A DNA stretch of 51,227 nucleotides from Acidimicrobiales bacterium (GCA_029263175.1 JAJCXZ010000109.1:1-51227), one strand, 5' to 3'. Counted from the stretch's first letter, positions 1-9,362 are shown. The notes: generated by a model not told the origin, from the sequence alone. Made by a program: numbers and translations.

Positions 1-1742
1 TTGCACCCGCCGAGGCTCCGGTTGGCCAGTTCGAAGAAGAGGTAGGCGAACACGATCGCACCCCCGACAAAGACCGCGAATGACTCGGCGGCCCTCGCCC
101 GCGGGATCGCTTTGTAGATCATCAGGGCAGCAAGGGCGGCAAGGACTGCGAGCGCCAGGACGCGCGGCCAACCCGAATGGCTCAGCTTGCCGAGTTCAAC
201 CCAAACGAAGTTGAGGACACCTGTCTGCTCCTTCGATGGGTCGCGTGCTTGGTACTGAAGACGCCACACGATCGAGGCGCCGACGAACGACACGGCCATC
301 GGCATGAAGATGAGAGCCTTCGCCACTGATTCCAGGCGGCCGGCGCGCTCGGCGAGTACCGCGATCAGGAGGCCGAGCGTCGTTGACAGGGTGGTGACGG
401 TGACAACCCACCACAGATTGTTGAAGAACGTGCCGCGCAATACGGAGAACGCCGCGAACAGAAGAAGCAGTGTGCCGAGCGAAAGTGTGGCGACAGAGGA
501 TCCGGTGCGCTCGAACGACTGGACTCCGTTGCGCCGAACGCCGGAAGTGAAACCAATGACGATGCCGGCGCCGATCAGCAGCGCGGCGATGACGAAGAGC
601 TGTGACGTGAAGAGGTTGGACCAATTGGACACATCGAAGGAGTCGGCGTCACGGAACAGCGTTTCGTAGTTGTCGAACCCGAGGAGCTCTTCGCCGCGGC
701 GGTCCTTGAACGACAAGATGATCGTGATGATCGCCGGTATGGCCAGTGCCGACGTCAAGAAGAGCAGAGCCGGGCCCAGGAAGATCGCGGCGCGGGCCCG
801 GTTGTCGAATCGGGCCAGCATCGAGAAGTCGGGGTTGGAACCCCAGCCGAGGCGGGCGCCCAGAAGAACGAGTGGCACGATGGCGGCGAGCCGGGCGTCG
901 GCCTCCGAACCACCGAAGTCGGAGGTGAAGAATGCTGCCCAGGTCCAGCCGAGCGCAACGCCGATGGCAATGCCGGGAATCCAGTTGCGGCTCCGCCATC
1001 TCGCGGCGGCACCGAGTGCTGCGCCAAGCAGAGCGAACACGATCAGCTCGGTCCACTCGAGCTGCGGGCGCACCCATGGCTTCAGGTTCGCGCCGATGAG
1101 CCAGCCGGTGAGCGCGCCGGCCCCCGCACCGACAGCAATTCGGGTAGGTCCTTTCGGAAGGGTGGTTATGCCGGCGAGTGCAGCGCCCCAGATGACGGCC
1201 CCCGTGACCGGCCACTCGACGTGGCCGAGGAATCCGGTGCCGGAGAACAGCTCCAGCGGGTCCTGGTCGGTGAAGAGGGCATAGAGACCGAGGTTGCCGC
1301 GAACGATGGCGAAGAACCCGGCGGCAATCACTGCCGCAAGCACGCTGGCGAAAAGGCGCCAATCAGTTTTGGCCTTGTCGATCAAGAAGTTGAAGCTGAT
1401 CCAAATGCCGCCGATCGCCGAGACTGCCAACACGACCGTCCAGAGCGTGGACGCGACACGATCGGCATCGGTCGCGTTGCCGAGAATCAGCCACGTCAAG
1501 AAAATCGGAGCGACCACGACAAAGCCGCTGAGCAGGCGATCGCGAACGTGCGAGGCAGAAAAGTCGCGCTGTGAGATGGCGAATCCGAAGACACCCCAGA
1601 GCACCAACCCGGCGGCCGCCCAGTGGAGTTGGCCCGTGATGCCGATGTCGTATACATCCGTCAGGCCCGGTCGCAGCAGTGCGAACACCACCGCCGCGAT
1701 GATGGCAGCACCGACCGGCGCGAAGCTCCGCCCCAAAGTCAT
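1..1742 (-). CDS. Sugar ABC transporter permease (MalF-type), C-terminus cut by window edge
   Basis: The reading frame is open from the ATG at 1742 to the left edge, about 580 codons with no stop. It is strongly hydrophobic throughout. The permease-like core starts near residue 315 with a membrane helix followed by a segment resembling the usual MalF start (FKD...GFDNYETLF), then a loop before residue ~470 and a weak EAA-like stretch (AERAGRLESVAKALIFMP). The first ~310 residues form an extra multi-helix membrane region not expected in ordinary ~300-residue permeases. It lies just downstream of the sugar-binding lipoprotein gene on the same strand, so it is probably the inner-membrane channel of that importer. 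A MalG-type partner would be expected beyond the edge. Substrate unknown. Confidence 0.85.
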   Translation of the reverse strand, partial: MTLGRSFAPVGAAIIAAVVFALLRPGLTDVYDIGITGQLHWAAAGLVLWGVFGFAISQRDFSASHVRDRLLSGFVVVAPIFLTWLILGNATDADRVASTLWTVVLAVSAIGGIWISFNFLIDKAKTDWRLFASVLAAVIAAGFFAIVRGNLGLYALFTDQDPLELFSGTGFLGHVEWPVTGAVIWGAALAGITTLPKGPTRIAVGAGAGALTGWLIGANLKPWVRPQLEWTELIVFALLGAALGAAARWRSRNWIPGIAIGVALGWTWAAFFTSDFGGSEADARLAAIVPLVLLGARLGWGSNPDFSMLARFDNRARAAIFLGPALLFLTSALAIPAIITIILSFKDRRGEELLGFDNYETLFRDADSFDVSNWSNLFTSQLFVIAALLIGAGIVIGFTSGVRRNGVQSFERTGSSVATLSLGTLLLLFAAFSVLRGTFFNNLWWVVTVTTLSTTLGLLIAVLAERAGRLESVAKALIFMPMAVSFVGASIVWRLQYQARDPSKEQTGVLNFVWVELGKLSHSGWPRVLALAVLAALAALMIYKAIPRARAAESFAVFVGGAIVFAYLFFELANRSLGGC

Positions 1743-1771
1743 CCGTTCATTCCCCCTTTGGAAGCAACGCC

Positions 1772-1798
1772 GGGGGATAGGTCGATGGCCTATCCCCC
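1772..1798 (-). terminator. Intercistronic stem-loop between binding protein and permease
   Basis: Arms GGGGGATAGG (1772-1781) and CCTATCCCCC (1789-1798) form a perfect 10-bp stem with a 7-nt loop in the 90-nt gap between the binding-protein stop and the permease start. No long U run follows. It is more likely an mRNA-stabilising or partial terminator hairpin, which commonly lets a binding protein be made in excess over its permease. The role is inferred. Confidence 0.6.
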
Positions 1799-1832
1799 AG
1801 CGTCGTCTCACGTAGTACTAGCTGAGCGTGAC

Positions 1833-3290
1833 TTAGCTGTCAGGCCAGCTTGCATCGATGGCTGCCGTTGCGGCAACCGAATCCTTCTCACCGTTGACCA
1901 GAGCGGTCGATTCGGTCCAGAAGGTACCGGCACCAACATCGCCAGGCATCAGGTCGGAACCGTCGAAGCGGAACACGGCAGCGTTCTGCAGGATCTCGAC
2001 GAACGAGGCCTCGAGATCGTTCCACAGGCTGCGGTCGACGTTCAGGTTGGCGGTGTTGAAGCCCGAGAGCGCACCCTCGCCACCCTTGAGGTTCTGCTGA
2101 GCGACTTGACGAGCGTTGGCGAACTCGGCCGAGCCGAGGTACTCCATCACGGCCCAGACGGCAGGGCTGTCAGTGAACGCACCGGCAAGGATGCCACCGC
2201 CGAGAACCGGCTTGCTGTCATCGATCGACGGGAAGTAGAAGACGTTCACGTCGGGCACAGCCTCTTCGGGCAGGAATGCCGAGAAGAACGAGGCCTGGCG
2301 AACCATGGCGCAGTCGTCGGCGGCAAGGCCCTCGGCGGGATCAGACGCGAAGTGCGAGCTGCTGATGGAGCCACCACCAGCGAACACGGCGCCAGGGGTC
2401 TCCCACAGATCGATGATTGCGTCGAACACGGCGACGACGCTCGGGTCGCTGAACTTCAGGTCGCCGGCGACCCACTGGTCGTAGGCCTCCGGTCCGTTGA
2501 AGCGAAGCATGAGGTCTTCAACCCAGTCGGTGAAGGTCCAGCCGGTTGCGTTACCGGATTCGATGCCGACGCACCATGGGGTGTTGCCGTCAGCGATCAT
2601 CGTGTCGGTGAGTGCCAGCAGCTCGTCCCAGGTCTCGGGGATCGAGTAACCGTTGGCCTCGAACACGGCAGGCTTGTACCAGACGAGCGACTTGAGGTCG
2701 TTCTTGGCGGGCACGCCGTACTGGGTGCCGTCGACGTTGCCGAATGCCATCGCGGCGTCGGACCAGTTGGGTGACACTGCAGCGACGACGTCGTCGTTGA
2801 CCGCGAGCACGAGATCGTCGCGAGCGAAGTCGGCAAGCTTGCCGGGCTGCGGGAAGAACGAGATGTCGGGCGGGTTGCCAGCAGCGAGCTGGACGTTGAT
2901 CTCCGCCTCCCAGTCAGCGGAACCGGTGAAGATGATCGACATCCCGGTCTCTTCGCCGTAGGCGTCGAGCACCTCTTGCAGGGCGCCCCACTCTTCGGGC
3001 GAACGCTCAGAACCGGTGATCTTGATGATCTCGCCGGCGAACGGGAGGACTTCACCGGCATCGGCGCCTGCATCGTCGAGTGCGGCAGCAGCGGCGTCGG
3101 CCTCAGCCTGGGCGGCTGCGGCAGCAGCTTCAGCGTCGGCCTGTGCGTCTTCGGCTGCGGCTTGTGCGTCTTGCGCAGCGGCGAGCGCGTCGCCACCGTC
3201 ACCGGAGCTGGGTTCATCATCTGAACCGCAGGCGGCCGCAAGCATCGACAGCGCCAGCAAGGCAGCTACGAGCTTCCAAATCTTACTCAT
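1833..3290 (-). CDS. Extracellular sugar-binding lipoprotein of ABC transporter
   Basis: A 485-residue solute-binding protein of the bacterial extracellular solute-binding family 1 type (alpha-glucoside-like). It has a lipoprotein signal peptide with lipobox LAAAC, so the mature protein starts at Cys21 and should be membrane-anchored outside the cell. Residues ~35-80 are almost pure Ala with Asp, Gln and Glu, a predicted coiled-coil spacer that sets the ligand-binding domain away from the membrane. The ATG at 3290 is chosen because it starts the signal peptide; an upstream in-frame extension has no such features. The palindromic operator at 3328 lies 38 nt upstream, pointing to control by the divergent LacI protein. 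Ligand not predictable beyond a sugar. Confidence 0.9.
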   Translation of the reverse strand: MSKIWKLVAALLALSMLAAACGSDDEPSSGDGGDALAAAQDAQAAAEDAQADAEAAAAAAQAEADAAAAALDDAGADAGEVLPFAGEIIKITGSERSPEEWGALQEVLDAYGEETGMSIIFTGSADWEAEINVQLAAGNPPDISFFPQPGKLADFARDDLVLAVNDDVVAAVSPNWSDAAMAFGNVDGTQYGVPAKNDLKSLVWYKPAVFEANGYSIPETWDELLALTDTMIADGNTPWCVGIESGNATGWTFTDWVEDLMLRFNGPEAYDQWVAGDLKFSDPSVVAVFDAIIDLWETPGAVFAGGGSISSSHFASDPAEGLAADDCAMVRQASFFSAFLPEEAVPDVNVFYFPSIDDSKPVLGGGILAGAFTDSPAVWAVMEYLGSAEFANARQVAQQNLKGGEGALSGFNTANLNVDRSLWNDLEASFVEILQNAAVFRFDGSDLMPGDVGAGTFWTESTALVNGEKDSVAATAAIDASWPDS

Positions 3291-3327
3291 TGGTTTCCCT
3301 CCATTGGGTTGAACAGAACGCAAGCTA

Positions 3328-3341
3328 TGTAAGCGCTTACA
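3328..3341. promoter_or_regulatory. LacI-family operator upstream of the binding-protein gene
   Basis: Perfect palindrome TGTAAGCGCTTACA in the divergent region between the binding-protein gene and lacI. The CpG-centred AAGCGCTT core is typical of LacI/GalR-family sites. A near-identical copy stands before the ATPase gene at 5659, so both transport transcripts and possibly lacI itself are likely regulated together. Confidence 0.85.
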
Positions 3342-3462
3342 CTCATGGCGTGACGCTATCAGCCCACCCTCGCCCATGCCAGTGGACCGTTGGCATGGCC
3401 ACGCACCGGGCACGCCTCATCGACGGATGGGTTTCTGCCGACTGGCAATCGGTGGATCGCGC

Positions 3463-4470
3463 ATGAGCAGCCCGCCGACCATCGAAGATGTCGCCAACCG
3501 AGCCGGGGTCTCGGTGGCCACCGTCAGCCGCGCGCTTCGCGACCTTCCCAACGTCGCGCCGGCCACACGAGCTCGGGTCGAAGCGGCAGCTGCGGAGCTG
3601 GACTACCGCCCTGATCCAAGCGCTTCCGCATTGGCGAGTGGACGTACCAAGACCATCGCTATGGCTGTACCGATGCTCGACTCCTGGTATTTCTCGAAGG
3701 TCATGGCCGGGGCGGAGACGGTCTTGGCCGCGGCTGGTTACGACCTCCTGGTGTTCGCCGTGCACAACGACGATCCGGGAGATCGGCTTCTTCACCGGCC
3801 GGTCGTCCGCCGAGCCGATGCGCTCATCGTCGTCGATATCGACATCTCCGACGAAGAGGCGGCGGAACTGGCGGCGAGCCGCATCGAAGTGGTGGCGGTC
3901 GGTATGAAGGTGCCTCAGATGGAGGCTGTCGTCGTCGACGACCATCGAGTGGCGTTCGATGCCACGATGCATCTCGTCTCGCTCGGGCACACTCGCATTG
4001 CGCTGATCGGGGGCGTCGGGGAAGGTCGCCAGCAGTTCTCGGTGCCGATCGAACGCCGAGCCGGGTTCGTTGCCGCGATGACGGCCGCCGGTCTTGCCCT
4101 CGATGAAGCCCTGATCGTGGACGGCGGATTCTCCGTCGCCGGCGGACATCGCGCCATGGCTGACCTCATGGATCTCACCGAACCACCAACTGCTGTCTTT
4201 GCGATGTCGGACGAAATGGCGTTTGGCGCCCTGCGGGAGTTGTGGGACCGAGACATGGACGCGCCTGCTGACGTGTCGGTCATCGGTGTCGACAACCACG
4301 ACGTGGCCGACCTCGTCGGCCTCACCACCATGCAACAGCAGGTCGTAGAGCACGGTGCACAGGCGGCCCGACTCCTTCTGCGCCACCTCCTTGGTGAGCG
4401 CGAGGGCGATGACGTCCATGTCCACACTGGGCTGATCGAGCGATCGTCAACCGGACCACCCCGAAGGTAG
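3463..4470 (+). CDS. LacI-family transcriptional regulator
   Basis: A 335-residue LacI/GalR repressor. The N-terminal helix-turn-helix (residues ~5-25, TIEDVANRAGVSVATVSRAL) and the hinge-helix region are intact, followed by a periplasmic-binding-protein-like effector domain to the C-terminus. The ATG at 3463 is chosen because the helix-turn-helix begins right after it; upstream in-frame codons carry no domain. It sits between the binding protein (divergent) and the ATPase (convergent). Two matching palindromes at 3328 and 5659 are its probable targets, with a sugar taken up by the transporter as inducer. Family is secure; effector is inferred. Confidence 0.93.
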   Translation: MSSPPTIEDVANRAGVSVATVSRALRDLPNVAPATRARVEAAAAELDYRPDPSASALASGRTKTIAMAVPMLDSWYFSKVMAGAETVLAAAGYDLLVFAVHNDDPGDRLLHRPVVRRADALIVVDIDISDEEAAELAASRIEVVAVGMKVPQMEAVVVDDHRVAFDATMHLVSLGHTRIALIGGVGEGRQQFSVPIERRAGFVAAMTAAGLALDEALIVDGGFSVAGGHRAMADLMDLTEPPTAVFAMSDEMAFGALRELWDRDMDAPADVSVIGVDNHDVADLVGLTTMQQQVVEHGAQAARLLLRHLLGEREGDDVHVHTGLIERSSTGPPRR

Positions 4471-4484
4471 GCGGCGGCGTCGAC

Positions 4485-5645
<1,161 letters not shown>

Positions 5646-5658
5646 GACTGACCCCCGG

Positions 5659-5672
5659 TGTAAGCGCTTGCA
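5659..5672. promoter_or_regulatory. Second LacI-family operator, before the ABC ATPase gene
   Basis: TGTAAGCGCTTGCA, one base away from the perfect palindrome at 3328, located 14 nt upstream of the GTG start of the sugar ATPase. The position overlaps the probable promoter or leader and fits repression by the local LacI protein. Confidence 0.8.
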
Positions 5673-5692
5673 GGGGACCCTACCTCTCAGCG

Positions 5693-6451
5693 CTACCGCG
5701 TGAAAGACCGAACTGCGTCGAGTTCCTCGAAGACCCGTACCCCATCGCTCAGTGCTGTGATGATGTGGCCTTCCCCCTCGAAGATTTCTATCGTCGAGTC
5801 GATGCCGAGCTCGGTCATCGCCTCATTGGCGGCTTCCATCGGTGCGATCCAGCTGGGGTCGTTGCCGCCGACGAACATGCGGACAGGAATGTCGAGCAGA
5901 TCGGGAAATGCTGCGATCTCGTCTTCGGTGCGGGGGAAGCCGGGGAAAACAAGCATCGATTGCACTCGGTCGGGCACCCGTGCCGCGAGGGCGAATGTGC
6001 TGAGGCCGCCGTTGCTGATTCCGGCGACGTGGAATCGCCCGTTCTCCGGGGAGACCCACGTCTCGATCCAGTCGAGCACGGCGGGGAGAAGCTCGCCGGA
6101 TTCGTCGAACCACAGCGTGCCACCCTCGGGTGCGGCGGGGCTGAACACGACCCAGCCGCGGGCGACCGCCTCGGTGAGATAGGTCTGCGATGCAACCCGT
6201 TGGGTTGTGTCGAAGTCCTGACGGCCGGGCGGGAACGCCAGGAGTACGGGCGCGGCATCGCCCGGCAAGAATCCGTCCGGCGCGATGGTCACATAGTCGA
6301 CGGATTGTCCCTCGATCGAGAGCCGGCCGGTCGCAAGTGCGCCAGGATCGATCGAAACGTCAGCCTCGACGTCGGCGGCCGGCTCGGCATCGGAGGACGA
6401 GCAGCTCGCGGCAACGAGAGCCGCAGTAGTAAGCAGGACAAGAAGGCGCAT
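5693..6451 (-). CDS. Lipoprotein alpha/beta hydrolase (esterase-like)
   Basis: A 252-residue predicted lipoprotein: a hydrophobic N-terminus ends in a lipobox with Cys17, followed by a Ser/Asp/Ala-rich linker. The rest fits an alpha/beta hydrolase, with nucleophile elbow GISNGG near residue 145, a probable acid in VGGNDPS and a C-terminal His in EGEGHI. This arrangement resembles secreted polyhydroxyalkanoate-depolymerase/LpqC-type esterases. It ends 48 nt before the sugar ATPase gene on the same strand; the operator lies in that gap, so the two may be separately controlled. Substrate unknown. Confidence 0.75.
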   Translation of the reverse strand: MRLLVLLTTAALVAASCSSSDAEPAADVEADVSIDPGALATGRLSIEGQSVDYVTIAPDGFLPGDAAPVLLAFPPGRQDFDTTQRVASQTYLTEAVARGWVVFSPAAPEGGTLWFDESGELLPAVLDWIETWVSPENGRFHVAGISNGGLSTFALAARVPDRVQSMLVFPGFPRTEDEIAAFPDLLDIPVRMFVGGNDPSWIAPMEAANEAMTELGIDSTIEIFEGEGHIITALSDGVRVFEELDAVRSFTR

Positions 6452-6491
6452 CTGCTGATCGTAGAAGTCCCCCGGACCTGAACGGGATCGT

Positions 6492-6528
6492 CTAACGCAC
6501 GCTGGGGACAGACCCCAGTGTGCGTTAG
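6492..6528. repeat. REP-like palindrome, copy 1
   Basis: Arms CTAACGCAC and GTGCGTTAG surround the core CTGGGG-ACAGA-CCCCAG, a hairpin of 15 pairs plus one G-T. It stands between divergent genes and is the only copy not touching a gene end. Confidence 0.9.
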
Positions 6529-6606
6529 GCCGCGAGTGAACTGTCGGGATCGGAAGGTGGGTTCGGCAACAGCGGATGGGGCTATTCTGACCGAGGAGGT
6601 CTCTTC

Positions 6607-7509
6607 ATGACCGACGTTTCAGCTGATCGGTTTCCGCCCATCGAGGTGCGAAAGATTCCGTTCGAGTTTCCCGATGAGCTCGAACCGATCTGGAACCCAG
6701 GCCATCACGAGTGGTCTCACATGATCAACGGCGCATCGCTGACCATGCCGTACCTGGAGCCGTTCCTGATCGCCACGTTGCGCGACGCGGCCGGCGAGAT
6801 CGACGATCCGGTCGTGCTCGAGCAGATTGCCGGGTTCGTCGGTCAGGAGGGTCAGCACTTTCGGATCCACCGCCGCTACAACGAGCTGATGAAGGCCAAC
6901 GGCTATCCGCAGCTGGCTGAGGTCGAGGAGTCGATGAAGCGCTCCTACGACCGGATCAAGCAGCGCCGGTCACTGGCGTTTCGGCTGGCATATTCGGCCG
7001 GCTTCGAGTCGATGACACTCGGGGTCACGAAGTGGTTGGTCGAAGACCGCGTGAAGTTGTTCGCCGGTTCGGATACGCGCGTGGCGAGCTTCGCTCTGTG
7101 GCACATGGTCGAAGAAGTCGAGCACAAACGGGTGGCCTTCGATGTGTACGAGGCCGTTGTCGGGAAGTACTGGCAGCGAGCACTCGGCGTTCTCACCGGC
7201 TCGCTGCACGTCTTTCTTCTGGCCCGAAAGGGATGCGTCGTCATGCTGAAGGCGGACGGTCGCTGGCGGAACCCTCGCTCCCGGCTGCGTCTCTGGCGAC
7301 GGACCGCGGAGTTCTTCGCGGCGGTGGTGCCGGGCGCGTTGCGTTCGGCGCTTCCCCGCCACGACCCGCGAGACGAACCCGATCCCGACTGGGTGACGGA
7401 ATGGATCGCCGGATACGACAACCGGCCGGACCCAGACTCGCCTCCCTTGATCAACACCCACGACGGGCGACTCGACGTGCCGTTCGGCCCGCTGACAAAG
7501 GCTTCGTGA
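6607..7509 (+). CDS. Metal-dependent hydrolase-like protein (PF10118 type, ferritin-like diiron fold)
   Basis: A 300-residue cytoplasmic protein resembling the predicted metal-dependent hydrolase family PF10118. Possible diiron ligands are visible in GQEGQH (near residue 80), the later FES segment, and HMVEEVEHK (near residue 170), a spacing seen in ferritin-like four-helix oxygenases. A good ribosome-binding site (gaggagg, 6593-6599) precedes the ATG. The stop is followed one base later by the start of the membrane-protein gene at 7511, so the two are translationally coupled and probably act together. The chemistry of this family is not established; an oxygenase role is an inference from the ligand pattern. 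Confidence 0.7.
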   Translation: MTDVSADRFPPIEVRKIPFEFPDELEPIWNPGHHEWSHMINGASLTMPYLEPFLIATLRDAAGEIDDPVVLEQIAGFVGQEGQHFRIHRRYNELMKANGYPQLAEVEESMKRSYDRIKQRRSLAFRLAYSAGFESMTLGVTKWLVEDRVKLFAGSDTRVASFALWHMVEEVEHKRVAFDVYEAVVGKYWQRALGVLTGSLHVFLLARKGCVVMLKADGRWRNPRSRLRLWRRTAEFFAAVVPGALRSALPRHDPRDEPDPDWVTEWIAGYDNRPDPDSPPLINTHDGRLDVPFGPLTKAS

Positions 7510-7510
7510 G

Positions 7511-8029
7511 ATGACGCAAGCGACAGACACATACGAAGAACCGTGGGTTGTGGAAGACAAGGGCTTCTCGACTCGAATCAGCGGGAAACTTCTCGTCCAC
7601 TGCTTCATCGTGGTGTTCCTCGGCTTCATCGGCGGATTCGTCTGGCTCATCGCCCTGGCCGACGATGTCTTCCACATACTCCCGTTGCCAAAATTCGAGA
7701 TCTCGGTTCCGGATGAACCGGAGCTGCTGCGAAACGCGCACACCGGTCCGATCATGAACGCCATGTACGTGATGGCAATGGTCGTCATGAGCCCGCGGCT
7801 CTTCTTCAGCGTCCGCCAGGCAAAGTGGGTCTACTACTGGGCGATCATTCTGTTGTGGGGCAACACGATCGGGTACTCGACCGCCGTCTACGCGCCGGAA
7901 CGAGGCCTGCAGCCCACTGCCGAGTGGCCCAACGTCGTCTCGTACGGCACCTTCTACCTCGCTGTCGTGGGCGCCGTGATCACCACCGGCATCTGTCTCA
8001 AGGGCGCGATGGACGCGGCCAAGAGGTGA
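7511..8029 (+). CDS. Four-helix membrane protein resembling styrene-oxide isomerase (StyC-like)
   Basis: A 172-residue protein with about four membrane helices. The middle part matches, from memory of the StyC sequence, its conserved pattern: A-H-(S/T)-G-P-x-x-N (here His77 and Asn83), then G-N-T-x-x-Y (Asn118, Tyr122) and P-x-RGL. In StyC the equivalent His binds heme b, and Asn and Tyr lie in the active site. The StyC active-site Asp appears to be Leu114 here, so substrate or reaction may differ. It is coupled to the upstream diiron-like gene. Alternatively it may be an uncharacterised relative with no epoxide activity. Confidence 0.5.
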   Translation: MTQATDTYEEPWVVEDKGFSTRISGKLLVHCFIVVFLGFIGGFVWLIALADDVFHILPLPKFEISVPDEPELLRNAHTGPIMNAMYVMAMVVMSPRLFFSVRQAKWVYYWAIILLWGNTIGYSTAVYAPERGLQPTAEWPNVVSYGTFYLAVVGAVITTGICLKGAMDAAKR

Positions 8030-8062
8030 CGGCGGCTGGCCCAGCCTTTACTGCCTGCTCTG

Positions 8063-8134
8063 CGCCCCCGGGCAGAATCGAACTGCCGCACACGGTTTAG
8101 GAAACCGATGCTCTATCCACTGAGCTACGGGGGC
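8063..8134 (-). tRNA. tRNA-Arg (anticodon CCT)
   Basis: The cloverleaf reads on the minus strand: acceptor GCCCCCG pairs with CGGGGGC, the D-arm begins GCTC, the anticodon loop is TTCCTAA (CCT), and the T-loop is TTCGATT. The discriminator is G and CCA is not encoded. The outermost anticodon-stem pair is a T-T mismatch. Confidence 0.93.
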
Positions 8135-8364
8135 CAGCGTCCGAGGCTATCTGGGCGCGGTAACGACGGCCTCCGGACAGTGGGGCCGTCGTTGCCGTGT
8201 AGCGGTGAGTTGCTGGTGCGGCCCATTGCGCCGCGATTCCGGGGTCTGTGAGTTGGTAGCCGCGGCGGCTGTGCGCATCGCGTGCTCTTTGTGTCTCCAA
8301 ACGCACCCCAAGCAACGACACACCCAAGCACCCCGAACAGAGGACAAGGATCCGAATACACGCG
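8135..8364. other. Intergenic stretch without recognisable genes
   Basis: The gap between tRNA-Arg and the response-regulator gene is ~310 nt. Apart from the terminator at 8365 it shows no coding-like frame and no conserved motif. It should hold the tRNA-Arg promoter. Confidence 0.6.
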
Positions 8365-8395
8365 AAAGAGGTCCCGCCATCGGCGGGACCTCTTT
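8365..8395. terminator. Rho-independent terminator of the response-regulator gene (bidirectional)
   Basis: A 14-bp perfect stem, AAAGAGGTCCCGCC (8365-8378) and GGCGGGACCTCTTT (8382-8395), with a 3-nt loop and A/T ends on both sides. It lies 52 nt past the stop of the minus-strand response-regulator gene. Confidence 0.85.
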
Positions 8396-8447
8396 CCAGA
8401 TCTATGGGCCGCCGGAATCACGCCGACGACCCGAGGGCAGCTGAGCC

Positions 8448-9119
8448 TCAGCCTCCGCGTTGCAGGGCGGTGGAGGCGTTTCGCTTGCCGGCGAGCTGGG
8501 TGGCGAACACGGCCGCTTCGGTGCGGGTATCCATGCTCAGCTTCTTCAGCATCGTCGACACATAGTTCTTCACGGTCTTTTCCGACAGGTGCAGACGATC
8601 GCCGATCTGTCGGTTGGTGAGACCTTCGGCCACGAGCTCGAGGAGCTGACGCTCACGCTCGTTCAGCTCGGCGATGCGTTCTTCGTCATCGGATTGGCCG
8701 GAGCGAAGTCGATCGAACATGCGGTCGGTGAGACGAGGATCAACGAGTGATTGACCCTGGTGCACGCCACGAACCGAGCTGATGAGCTCATCTGAGCCGA
8801 CCCGCTTCAGCACGTAGCCGGCGGCACCGGCGTTGATAGCGGCGAACAGAGTGTCGTCGTCGGAGAACGATGTCAGCACGAGGATGCGCACATCGGGGGC
8901 ATAGGTACGGAGTGCCTCGCACACCTCGACCCCGTTGCCGTCTGGCAGCACGATGTCGACGAGGGCGACGTCGGGCTTCGTGGTCACGATGCCCTTCACC
9001 CCATCAGCGACCGTTCCGGCCTCACCGATGACCTCGATGTCATCCTCGTTGGAGAGGATGTCACGAAGTCCGCGGCGGACCATCTCGTGATCATCGAGCA
9101 GGAAAACCTTGATTGTCAT
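8448..9119 (-). CDS. NarL/LuxR-family response regulator, DosR/DevR-like
   Basis: A 223-residue two-domain regulator: receiver domain with acidic pocket Asp9/Asp10 and phospho-acceptor Asp55 (in VDIVLPDGNG), then a LuxR-type helix-turn-helix. From memory it follows Mycobacterium DosR closely along its length, including the recognition helix EKTVKNYVS and the following RTxAAVFAT segment, so a DosR-like DNA target is expected. Sequences close to the DosR box (GGGACTxxxGxCC) do occur in its own upstream region and in front of the gene at 47532-48851. It is divergent from a histidine kinase at 9363. That kinase is PAS-based and not a GAF-heme DosS, so the input signal may differ from oxygen or NO. 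Confidence 0.88.
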   Translation of the reverse strand: MTIKVFLLDDHEMVRRGLRDILSNEDDIEVIGEAGTVADGVKGIVTTKPDVALVDIVLPDGNGVEVCEALRTYAPDVRILVLTSFSDDDTLFAAINAGAAGYVLKRVGSDELISSVRGVHQGQSLVDPRLTDRMFDRLRSGQSDDEERIAELNERERQLLELVAEGLTNRQIGDRLHLSEKTVKNYVSTMLKKLSMDTRTEAAVFATQLAGKRNASTALQRGG

Positions 9120-9216
9120 GGGAGTTCCTCTTTCTGCGGGGTGGGTCCCAACCCATCCCGATGGGATCCAGTCGGCGGTTTTGGTCCCCGATAAAGGTCT
9201 ACGGTCCCTGGGGCCC

Positions 9217-9278
9217 GGGACTTTTGGCCATGTCGTGACGAGGGCCATCGCCTCTGTGGGCCCCGGGACCCAAATCCC
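9217..9278. promoter_or_regulatory. Two DosR-like boxes in the regulator/kinase divergent region
   Basis: GGGACTTTTGGCCA (9217-9230) and GGGACCCAAATCCC (9265-9278) each match about 11 of 14 positions of the DosR core GGGACTWWAGTCCC (consensus recalled from mycobacteria). Further GGTCCC/GGGACC halves lie at ~9144-9215. The 243-nt region separates the two divergent two-component genes, so autoregulation is likely. Confidence 0.55.
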
Positions 9279-9362
9279 TTGGCTGGTTCAAGAGTGGTCG
9301 CTGATGACCGATGGGACATCGGACCGAGCCGCTGATGGGCGCGGCCGGCGGGAAGTGGACAG

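Noticed and set aside
6492-6528. REP-like palindromes as operator sites of a dedicated regulator
   Set aside because: Seven of eight copies are at gene ends or inside genes, not promoters, so a repeat or terminator explanation fits better.
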